Of a stretch of 64,000 nt of DNA, positions 8,444-16,623 are shown piece by piece. Source of the DNA: Verrucomicrobiaceae bacterium. GTDB taxonomy: Bacteria > Verrucomicrobiota > Verrucomicrobiia > Verrucomicrobiales > Akkermansiaceae. The translations under genes were made by a program, and so were the position numbers. The notes below the pieces were generated by a model. It was not told the DNA's origin. It was given only the letters and a program-made list of their open reading frames with translations, and did not search any database. Numbering within the stretch: the stretch's first letter is position 1; every line of letters begins with the position of its first letter. The stretch lies in assembly GCA_027491155.1 (NCBI GenBank), contig JAIXWR010000010.1, positions 124,001 to 188,000 on the forward strand, in the 5' to 3' direction.

Positions 8444-10195
8444 ATGAATCGTCCTCTCGTCAAGCTGGCCTCCGCCCTGCTGCTCGTCGCTCCCCTGTTC
8501 GCCGACCTCACCCCGCCTGCAGGAGGCCAGGAGATCACGGTAGGAGGAAAGCTGGGGGCCTACTCGAATCCGGACCACGGGACTGCGAAAGCGGAAGGCG
8601 GGACGTGGCGGGTCGATGTCACCAAGCCCGACGACTCCAAGCCGTTCCTCGCGCAGATCTCGATGTCCTGTCCGCAGGGAGCGCTGGAGCCGGGCGACGT
8701 TGTCCTCGCGATCATCAAGGCTCGGGCGCTTCGCGGTGAGACACCTGCGGTGGAAGCCAAGTTGCAACTCGCGGCGGCTCCTTACACGGCCGCCGCCGGC
8801 ACGACCGGCCTAGACCTCTCGCCGGAATGGCGCGAATTGCCGGTCCTCTTTCCTGTCACCGCCGCGATCGCCGAAGGCCGTGCGTCGCTGAACCTGTTCT
8901 GCGCCCGCACGGCTCAGACGGTGGAAGTCGCGTCGATCCGCGCCTTCAGGTATCCTAAGGGGACCGACACCTCCGCTTTTCCCCGGATCCGGAAGACCTA
9001 TGCCGGCCGCGAAGCCGATGCCGCGTGGCGGAAGGCGGCGCTGCAACGGATCGAGCAGCAGCGGAAGTCCGACTTCTCGCTCCGCGTCCAAGGCGCGGAT
9101 GGCAAGCCCTTGGCCGACACGGAGGTCACCCTGACGCTGCGCCGCCACGATTTCGGCTTCGGATCGGCAGTGACCGCCGACTGGCTCACCGACGGCACCG
9201 AGGATGGCAAAAGATACCGGGAGATTGTCGACCGCCTCTTCAGCCAGGTGGTGTTCGAGAACGATTTCAAGGACTTCGGCTGGCAAGAAGGAGCGGGAGG
9301 CAAGGAGGCGAAACTCCGGCAGCTTGATCAGGCGATGGACTGGCTTGAGGAACGCCGCATTTCCATCCGGGCCCACTACCTGATGCAGGTGGCCACTCCG
9401 CCCAATCTCGCCAAGATGACGGATCCCGAAGCGATCCGCCGGCACTTCCTCACGACCGCGGAAGAGCGGCTTGCATTCGCCGAGGGCAGGGTCCGCGAGT
9501 GGGACGTCATCAATCACCCGGTGGCCTGGAGCGGTGCCGACCTCCTGTCCCGGCGGCCGGGCCTGGAGAAGCTCGACCGCGAGATCCACGGCCTTGCCCA
9601 GCGTTCGACGGCGGTTCCCTTGTTCGTCAACGAGGACCAGCTGTTCCGCCCCGGGAGACAGTCGGACGAGACCTTCGACTACGTCCGCCGCCTGAAGGAG
9701 GAGGGCTTCCGTGTCGACGGGGTCGGCAACCAGGCGCACATCGACGAAAGCTTCCTGCCTTCACCCAAGCATGTCCTCGCGGTGACCGACCGCTTTGCGA
9801 CGCTGGTCCCGCGCCAGGTCATCACCGAATTCGACATCACGACCCTCCAGGACGAGGAACTCGCGGCCGATTACACCCGAGACCTCATGATCGCCTGCTT
9901 CAGTCATCCGGCTTACACCGGTTTCCTGCTCTGGGGATTCTGGGAAGGCCGCCACTGGAAGCCCGAGGCAGCGTCCTGGAGCCGGGACTGGACGATCCGC
10001 AAGCGGGGCGAGGTGCTCGAGGAATGGATCGGCCGCCGCTGGAGCACCACGGTCACCCTGACCACCGGAAAAGACGGGATCGTCGGCTGGCGGGGATTCC
10101 CGGGCTGGTATGAGATCCGCACCGGGGCGGGCGGGCCCGTGGGCCAGTTCGAGGTGACCAAGGCGCTTCCGAGCGGCAGCGTCGAGATCAAGTGA
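8444..10195 (+). CDS. exported glycoside hydrolase family 10-like protein with altered acid/base residue
   Basis: A 583-residue protein with a signal peptide (MNRPLVKLASALLLVAPLFA). A beta-rich carbohydrate-binding-like N-terminal region of about 200 residues is followed by a GH10 (beta-xylanase-type) barrel from about residue 235. The nucleophile motif ITEFD is intact (E462) and the conserved end motif LLWGFWEG is present. The acid/base motif, normally D-V-x-N-E, reads DVINHP, so His358 replaces the catalytic Glu. The usual HTLVWHSQ-like motif reads AHYLMQV. It may be an altered hydrolase or a binding protein. It is divergent from parA. Confidence 0.8.
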   Translation: MNRPLVKLASALLLVAPLFADLTPPAGGQEITVGGKLGAYSNPDHGTAKAEGGTWRVDVTKPDDSKPFLAQISMSCPQGALEPGDVVLAIIKARALRGETPAVEAKLQLAAAPYTAAAGTTGLDLSPEWRELPVLFPVTAAIAEGRASLNLFCARTAQTVEVASIRAFRYPKGTDTSAFPRIRKTYAGREADAAWRKAALQRIEQQRKSDFSLRVQGADGKPLADTEVTLTLRRHDFGFGSAVTADWLTDGTEDGKRYREIVDRLFSQVVFENDFKDFGWQEGAGGKEAKLRQLDQAMDWLEERRISIRAHYLMQVATPPNLAKMTDPEAIRRHFLTTAEERLAFAEGRVREWDVINHPVAWSGADLLSRRPGLEKLDREIHGLAQRSTAVPLFVNEDQLFRPGRQSDETFDYVRRLKEEGFRVDGVGNQAHIDESFLPSPKHVLAVTDRFATLVPRQVITEFDITTLQDEELAADYTRDLMIACFSHPAYTGFLLWGFWEGRHWKPEAASWSRDWTIRKRGEVLEEWIGRRWSTTVTLTTGKDGIVGWRGFPGWYEIRTGAGGPVGQFEVTKALPSGSVEIK

Positions 10196-10289
10196 TGCCG
10201 ACGGGCCTTGCCGTCCGCGTCTTCCGTCCGGAACCAGCGCTTTTCCCCTCGCATCCCCGCGGCTCCCTCCGTTCATTGCCCCCGGGCAC

Positions 10290-13200
10290 ATGGAGATCTC
10301 GGAAGACTGGGTGAGGGGACTGACCGGCTGGAAGCCCTTCAAGGATGGCAAGGCGATGGCGGACCAAGGTCTCGTCGCCGGATTCAAGCAATCCGGCGGA
10401 GTTCTCCAGGGCACCCTGCGCGAGGGTCGCCTCAATCTCCGGCCCGTGGTCAAGGTCGCCGGCCCCTCCGATGTCCGCGTGCAATGCGGCTGCCCGGATC
10501 ATCGTTCCACCGGCGGCGTCTGCGCCCACGCCGTGGCGCTGCTCCTGACGGCGCTCAAGCCGGCCACTCCAGCCGCGGCATTGCCGGTGGGCTCGCCGTC
10601 GCCCCGGCCGACCCCTTCCGCTCCCGCTCGAGCATGGGACATCCGCTTTTCCCCGCGGATCGAATCCGAGTGGTCCGACGGCAAGCTCGCCGTCCGGATC
10701 CTGCCGTCCTCGTCGGCGATCACTCCAAAGGATTCCGGCCTCAGCGGATGGCTGTCGGCAAAGAAGCTCCTTCACGCCTCCCAACCGCTCGCCCTGCGAC
10801 TCGCCGGAAGCGAAGCCGCGGAGTTCCTCGATCTCGTCGCGGGTCATCCGCGGGTGGAGATCGAAGGGCGCGCCGGATCTTTCCGGATCGAGGAGGAACC
10901 CGGCGCACCGCTCCGCCTGAGCGATAGCCGCTTTGAAGGAAGCCAGGTGGTCCTGGAGCTCTCGCCGGACGAACCCCGCCGGAAACTGGTTCGGTGGGGC
11001 GACTGCCCGGCTGTGATCGCTCCTTCCTCGGTTGAGCGGCTGCCCGGGCGATCGTCCCGGCCGGCTTGGCTCGGACAAGTCCTGGCGCTTGCGGAGAACG
11101 GACGATTGAATCTCCCGTTGGATGACTTCCTCGCCAGCTTCGATGCTTGGCTGGATTTGCTCGAGCCCCCGCATCCCGGATGGCTTGGAGCCCTGCGCTT
11201 GGCTGGCACCGAGCCTGGGTTCGAGTTGGAACTCGACGGCTCCCTCGATGTCTTGGAAGGGGTCCTGAAAGTCCGCTACCCGGGTCAAAGCGCCCGCCCG
11301 ATTCCGGAACCGGGTGAAATCCTGCCGGGATTGCCCTGCCTGGCACCCGACGGACATCTGATCACCCGAAATCCCGTGGCCGAGCATCAGGCCCGACTCC
11401 GCCTGGGCGGACTGGGCTTCGAGCCCTACCCGGGCAATTCTCGCTTCCGCATCCGCGGTCGCGAGGAGATCCTCGGCCTCATCGCGGACGGGCTTCCGGA
11501 GCTGCGCCGGCGCTGGCTCGTCAGGGAAGGGGAGCGCTTTACCGCTGCCGCCAGCCGTGTTCACGTGGTCCGGCCCGACATCCGGGAAACTGCGGACCAC
11601 GGCAGCTCGCTGCTGTTCGAACTTTCATTTCAAACAAGCGGAGGGAAGCGCATCCCAGGGGCGGAACTCCGGCGGATCCTGCGCGGCGGGAAGCGGAACG
11701 TGAAGCTCGCCAACGGGGCAGAACTGGTGGTCAGCAGGAGCTGTGAAGAACTGGTGAATCCGTTGGTGGAGGAGCTCGGAATCGGTCGTCCCGACGAGGC
11801 TATCCAGCTTTCAGGAGCCTCCTCGATCATTTTCCGGAATCTACGTGAAAAACTACAGGATAGACTGGATACTAATACTCCAAGTGAATCTCTAATATCG
11901 GATTCTCTTCCGATTTCAAACAGGGGGCTTGCCGCAACCTTAAGATCCTACCAAGGGGCCGGAGCTGCTTGGATGGTGGATCGCTTGAGTCAACTGGGCG
12001 GTGTCCTTCTCGCGGATGAGATGGGCCTCGGCAAAACAATTCAAACAATTGCTTGCATCAATCATTGGAAGCAGCTCGGTGGTGACTTGGAGGGTGCCAG
12101 TCTGATCGTGGCGCCTACTTCTCTTCTTGGGAATTGGATGGCGGAACTCGGGCGCTTTGCTCCGGATCTTCGGCGTTTGCTCTTCCATGGCGCAGGTCGC
12201 GATGGACTGCGGGACGCGCTGGAGAATCACGATGTGATTGTCACCAGTTATCAAACCGTGGTCCGCGACTTGGCATTCCATCTCCAGAGGGAATACCGGC
12301 TGATTGTGGCGGATGAGGCGAGCCTCCTTCGGAATCCGGACTCCGAGATCAGCAAGGCGCTCTGCAAGCTCCGGGCTCGCAACCGGATCGCCCTCACGGG
12401 GACGCCTGTCGAGAATCGCATGCAGGATCTCTGGTCTGTTTTTCGCTTCATTGCTCCCGGTTATCTGGGGAGCCGGGCGGATTTCAAGGAGCGCTACGAG
12501 GCGCCGGCTGCAGCCGGTGACCTGTCTCCGCCCGGACTTCTGGAGCGACTTCGCCTGCGCGTTTCGCCCTTTGTCCTGCGTCGGACCAAGGACCAGGTCG
12601 CTAAGGATCTGCCCGACAAGATCGAGATCGACGAATGGCTGACCATGTCGGAGGGGCAGGCGAGTCTTTATTCCACCCTGGCCCGGGCCGGCTTGGAAGA
12701 GGTCGAGCGGATCCGCGACCGGCAGGGCGAGGGGGCAGGAAGGATGCACTTGCTGACCTTGCTTCTGCGCCTGCGCCAGGTCTGCGTCGATCCGGGATTG
12801 CTGAATCTTAACGAAGGGGCTGCCGCCGGGGCTGTTAAAATCGAGCGTTTGTTGGAGTTTCTCGAGGAGCGATTTGAAAGCGGAGGCAAAACACTGGTCT
12901 TCAGTCAATTCGCGACGAATTTACGGCGAATCGAGAAGAGGATTTCCGAAGGCTTCGGCCGGGTGTTTTGCATCGATGGAAGCACTCGCAACCGCCAGAA
13001 TCTGGTGGATGACTTTCAATCGGCGGCGGGACCGGCAGTCTTCTTGATCAGCCTGAAGGCCGGTGGCTACGGCCTGAATCTGACGGCGGCCGATGCCGTG
13101 GTTCACCTGGATCCCTGGTGGAATCCGGCCGTGGAAGCCCAGGCGACCGACCGGGCGCACCGGATTGGTCAAACCCGGCCGGTGACGGTCTATCGATTGC

Positions 13201-13337
13201 TGACACGGGATACTGTCGAAGAAAGGGTTCGGCGGATGCAGGAGCGCAAGCGCGCCATCATCGAGGCTGCGACCGACGGTTCGGATTCCATCCCGCGGAA
13301 CTGGACCCAGCGCGAGTTGGAGGATTTGCTTCGCTGA
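10290..13337 (+). CDS. SWIM zinc-finger SNF2-family ATPase/helicase
   Basis: A 1015-residue SWI2/SNF2 DNA translocase. A SWIM zinc finger lies at about residues 66-84 (CGCPDH then CAHAV, a CxCx(n)CxH pattern). A long middle region follows, then the two RecA-like domains: Walker A in DEMGLGKTIQT near residue 577, motif II as VADEAS near 674, motif III LTGTPVENR, and C-terminal motifs with QATDRAHRIGQ near 950. Bacterial SNF2 proteins of this layout (HepA/RapA-like) are thought to remodel DNA- or RNA-polymerase-bound complexes. The linker before the ATPase core (about residues 515-550) is notably AT-rich compared with the rest. It stands alone on its strand after the GH10 gene. Confidence 0.88.
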   Translation: MEISEDWVRGLTGWKPFKDGKAMADQGLVAGFKQSGGVLQGTLREGRLNLRPVVKVAGPSDVRVQCGCPDHRSTGGVCAHAVALLLTALKPATPAAALPVGSPSPRPTPSAPARAWDIRFSPRIESEWSDGKLAVRILPSSSAITPKDSGLSGWLSAKKLLHASQPLALRLAGSEAAEFLDLVAGHPRVEIEGRAGSFRIEEEPGAPLRLSDSRFEGSQVVLELSPDEPRRKLVRWGDCPAVIAPSSVERLPGRSSRPAWLGQVLALAENGRLNLPLDDFLASFDAWLDLLEPPHPGWLGALRLAGTEPGFELELDGSLDVLEGVLKVRYPGQSARPIPEPGEILPGLPCLAPDGHLITRNPVAEHQARLRLGGLGFEPYPGNSRFRIRGREEILGLIADGLPELRRRWLVREGERFTAAASRVHVVRPDIRETADHGSSLLFELSFQTSGGKRIPGAELRRILRGGKRNVKLANGAELVVSRSCEELVNPLVEELGIGRPDEAIQLSGASSIIFRNLREKLQDRLDTNTPSESLISDSLPISNRGLAATLRSYQGAGAAWMVDRLSQLGGVLLADEMGLGKTIQTIACINHWKQLGGDLEGASLIVAPTSLLGNWMAELGRFAPDLRRLLFHGAGRDGLRDALENHDVIVTSYQTVVRDLAFHLQREYRLIVADEASLLRNPDSEISKALCKLRARNRIALTGTPVENRMQDLWSVFRFIAPGYLGSRADFKERYEAPAAAGDLSPPGLLERLRLRVSPFVLRRTKDQVAKDLPDKIEIDEWLTMSEGQASLYSTLARAGLEEVERIRDRQGEGAGRMHLLTLLLRLRQVCVDPGLLNLNEGAAAGAVKIERLLEFLEERFESGGKTLVFSQFATNLRRIEKRISEGFGRVFCIDGSTRNRQNLVDDFQSAAGPAVFLISLKAGGYGLNLTAADAVVHLDPWWNPAVEAQATDRAHRIGQTRPVTVYRLLTRDTVEERVRRMQERKRAIIEAATDGSDSIPRNWTQRELEDLLR

Positions 13338-13503
13338 GTCTGGTTAACACGGTCTCCGGGTGAGTTTCGAGGCCAGCCAAAGACTCCCGCTGCCTCCGCG
13401 ATGCAAATTGTGACAATGCATGTAATGCGGAGCATTGGATTCGGCAAGCGCCCCTGTTCTTCATTCCCGTCCCTTGGCGTGCTCTCCCCCGGCTCGCCTC
13501 CCA

Positions 13504-16500
13504 CTAGTTTTCCGTCACCTCGACCACTCCGAACATCCGTGTCGTCCCGGGCAAAATCGATTGATCGACGGTCACGCGCTCCCACGCGGCGTCGATCTCG
13601 ACGACGCTCTCCGGGCCGCTCATGGCGACGAAGGAACGGACGTCCAGCGTGGTCGACCATTTTGGCACGTAGGAAAAGCGACCGTCGCGTCGGCGGAGGT
13701 ATTCGACGCGGAAGACGCCCGAAACACGGGTGAAACTCGGGTAACCGGAGCTCCCCCGGCCTGCTTCCATGACCGGCCGGCCGGTGGAGGCGGGGTCGAG
13801 ATTGAAGGCGTGGCGGAGCAGCGACTCGTCATCCGCGATGACCGAAGCCCCCTGCCCGGCTTTACCGACCGTGCCGCGGGACCGGTTGTCGACGGTGGCC
13901 AAGCCTTCGGGATTCGCGGGCAGATCCAGCACGTGCAGTTCGTAGCCGGCGACCGGGTCTTCGGCGCCGAAGAAGAGTTGCTTGCCGGCGACACAGAGCA
14001 TGGCGGGATTTGACGAGCGGTCGCCGGGCATGACCTCGGCGATCATCGAAGTTCCGGCCCCGGTGCCATCGCTGGACCAGAGTTCGCGGCCCCGGACGGG
14101 ATCGCTGGCGGCGAAGTAAAGCCGCCCGCCGTGGACTTGGAAACCGGCGGGATTCGAACCCTCCGGCCCGGGAAACAGGTCGGCAACCATGGAGGTTCCC
14201 TCTTCGCTGCCGTCCGTGCGCCACAATTCCCGGCCGTGGGCCTGCGTGTCGATGACCAGATACAAAATCCCGTCGATGATCACGCTTTCCGGGACCTGCC
14301 CCGACTGGAAATAGGGCGCGGGACCGAGGCTGAGATCCTTCAAGATTCGAGTGCCGTCGGTGGTGCCGTCGCTGATCCACCATTTCAAGCCGCCGTTCTG
14401 TGCATCGGCGAGGAACAGGAAGCGCTCGCCAAACGGGACGGCGGTCAGCACCCGGAAGTAGCTGCCCGGATCGAAGACGATGGGCACTTCCAAGGTGCCA
14501 TCTGCCGTGCCGTCGGAGCGCCAGAGGCGGGAGGTGTCGGAGGTCTTGGAGAAGAAGCAGATCGAATTCCCGAGCGCCGTGAATTGGTCCAAACGCGGCT
14601 TCTCCCCGTTGGCCGCCGCAGGGAAGGCATCGCGGACCATCACGGTGCCCTCCGGGGTGCCGTCGGAGCGCCACAGTTCGTGGCGGAGCGGACGGCGGTC
14701 ATGAGCGAAGAACAGCGTCGGTCCGGCCATCCGCAAAGTGCCGCCCACCACGTTGAGCGGCGTGTTGCCGGGGATCGGGATCCCGCGGGTTTCTTTCCGG
14801 GTTCCGTCCGTCACCCAGAGCGCGTTTTCTGCCTCGCCGGAGGTGAAGAACATCCGCTCGCCATCGACCGTGAAATCGGAGGGCAGTCCCTGGCTGGGAT
14901 CGGCGAAGTTGGTCAACGGCGCCGTGCCGGCTTTGCTTCCGTTGCTAGCCCAGACCTGGGCGACCGCGAAGCTCGTGTTGTTGGCGTAGAGGACTCTCTT
15001 GTCCAGCCGGGTCAGGAACTGGCAATTCGCCGACCCGCCCTTGATCGTGTCGCCGACCGCTCTCGTGCCTTTGAAGGTGCCATCGCTGGTCCAGGGCTCG
15101 ATCCCGAACTTGGAGAATCCGGCGTTGAAGAAGACCTTGTTCCCCAGGGCCACGATGGGAGGCGAAAAGGAGAGGCTCAGGCCCAGGCCCGACCGGCCTT
15201 TCTGTTCCGGAACGGTGAGGCGGACGCTCCCCTTCTTGGTCCCGTCGGTCCGCCAGAGGTCGCCGCCGGGACTCAGTTGACCGCCCAGGAAATAAACCCC
15301 TTCTCCATCCGCCGTCAGTCCTTCCGGCTTCGTGCTGCGCTCGCCGGGCGCGGTTTCGTGGACCAGCCGGGTGCCTTTGGCCGTTCCGTCGGAGCGCCAG
15401 ATCTCCCGACCCCGCTTGGGGTCTTCCGCGGTGAAATAGACCCACCTCCCGGCCACGGTGAGATCCTGAAGATCGGCGGCGGCACTCCCGGGAGGGCTGG
15501 AGTTGACGATGCGGGTCCCGGCCGCGGTGCCATCGCTGCGGCCCAGCCCCGCCCCGCTGCCGGGGATGCTGGCGTCGTAATAAACCACATCGCCCAGCGG
15601 CACGAATCTCTCGTTCCGGTTCCCGAGCATGGACGTGGGGAGCCTTTCTGAGCCCGCCAGGGTCCCATCGCCACAACGCCAGATCTCCTCCGCGCCGCTC
15701 TCGGTCTTGGCTTTGAACCAGAGCTTGTCGCCCACCGCGAGCATCCCGCGGAATACTTCCCACGACTCGATCCCGGACTCCCGGGGGATCAACTCCGTCT
15801 CACCAACTTCGCCCGTAGCGCGCCAGAGCCATCGCCGCCCGGCGGCATGGACGACCAGGTAGAGCATGTCTCCCACGACGGTCATTTCCGGGATGCTGAT
15901 GCCCTGGTTCGGGATGGTCCGCAGATCGTCGATCATGATCGTGCCCTCCACCGTGCCATCGGATTTCCACAGCTCGGAGCCGCTGCCGAAGTAGAGGACT
16001 TCTCCCCGGCGTGCGAACACCGTGGGGGTGAGAAAGCGCCGGTTGAAGGAGCCTGCGGGCGTCGGATTGAGTTCCACGGCACCCGACGGAGTCCCGTCCG
16101 TGCACCATAGTCCGGTCCCCTTCCCCGATTCGGCCGTGAACCAAAGGAGGCCGGAAGCCGCGGCCAATGGCATGGGATTGCCGCTGCCGCCGCCCGGGAA
16201 GAGATCGGCGATCCGGACGGTCCCCGCGAGGCTCCCGTCGCTGCGCCAGAGTTCGCGACCGTGGACCCCGTCGTCGGCGGAAAAGTAGAGCTTCCCGCCC
16301 ATTTCCATCATCGCTTCCGGCCATGAAGAGCGGAATCCGGGATAGACGTCGGCGACGCGGAAGGTCCCCGCAGGCGCTCCCGAACTTACCCACAACTCGG
16401 CACCGTGCTCCAGCGTGGTCGCGTTGAAGAAGGCTTTTCCGCCGGCCAGAGTCGGGCGTTTGACCTTCAACGGACTGAGCTCGAACCCGGGGTCGAGATC

Positions 16501-16587
16501 CCTCACCAGTCTCGCCACCGGCGGGGTCGCCCCGACGGAAGTCGCCAGCATGGCCAGCACGAGTCCGGCAAATCTTGTGTGAGCCAT
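13504..16587 (-). CDS. exported ELWxxDGT repeat protein
   Basis: A 1027-residue protein with a signal peptide (MAHTRFAGLVLAMLATSVGA) and about 17 copies, spaced roughly 45-60 residues apart, of the ELWxxDGT repeat (ELWRSDGS, EIWRSDGT, ELWSSDGT and others), plus one degenerate copy. These repeats form beta-propeller-like blades in secreted proteins. A C-terminal domain of about 110 residues (LRHAFNLDP, FRVEYLRRR, AAWERVTV) resembles a tail common to exported verrucomicrobial proteins. A GTG at 16620 would give 11 more residues, but the signal peptide favours ATG 16587. The gene lies 36 bp after the TPR-like gene. Function unknown; surface or adhesive roles are guesses. Confidence 0.85.
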   Translation of the reverse strand: MAHTRFAGLVLAMLATSVGATPPVARLVRDLDPGFELSPLKVKRPTLAGGKAFFNATTLEHGAELWVSSGAPAGTFRVADVYPGFRSSWPEAMMEMGGKLYFSADDGVHGRELWRSDGSLAGTVRIADLFPGGGSGNPMPLAAASGLLWFTAESGKGTGLWCTDGTPSGAVELNPTPAGSFNRRFLTPTVFARRGEVLYFGSGSELWKSDGTVEGTIMIDDLRTIPNQGISIPEMTVVGDMLYLVVHAAGRRWLWRATGEVGETELIPRESGIESWEVFRGMLAVGDKLWFKAKTESGAEEIWRCGDGTLAGSERLPTSMLGNRNERFVPLGDVVYYDASIPGSGAGLGRSDGTAAGTRIVNSSPPGSAAADLQDLTVAGRWVYFTAEDPKRGREIWRSDGTAKGTRLVHETAPGERSTKPEGLTADGEGVYFLGGQLSPGGDLWRTDGTKKGSVRLTVPEQKGRSGLGLSLSFSPPIVALGNKVFFNAGFSKFGIEPWTSDGTFKGTRAVGDTIKGGSANCQFLTRLDKRVLYANNTSFAVAQVWASNGSKAGTAPLTNFADPSQGLPSDFTVDGERMFFTSGEAENALWVTDGTRKETRGIPIPGNTPLNVVGGTLRMAGPTLFFAHDRRPLRHELWRSDGTPEGTVMVRDAFPAAANGEKPRLDQFTALGNSICFFSKTSDTSRLWRSDGTADGTLEVPIVFDPGSYFRVLTAVPFGERFLFLADAQNGGLKWWISDGTTDGTRILKDLSLGPAPYFQSGQVPESVIIDGILYLVIDTQAHGRELWRTDGSEEGTSMVADLFPGPEGSNPAGFQVHGGRLYFAASDPVRGRELWSSDGTGAGTSMIAEVMPGDRSSNPAMLCVAGKQLFFGAEDPVAGYELHVLDLPANPEGLATVDNRSRGTVGKAGQGASVIADDESLLRHAFNLDPASTGRPVMEAGRGSSGYPSFTRVSGVFRVEYLRRRDGRFSYVPKWSTTLDVRSFVAMSGPESVVEIDAAWERVTVDQSILPGTTRMFGVVEVTEN

Positions 16588-16623
16588 TGCGGAGAAGTGA
16601 CCGGGAGGCTCCTTTGCCACAAC

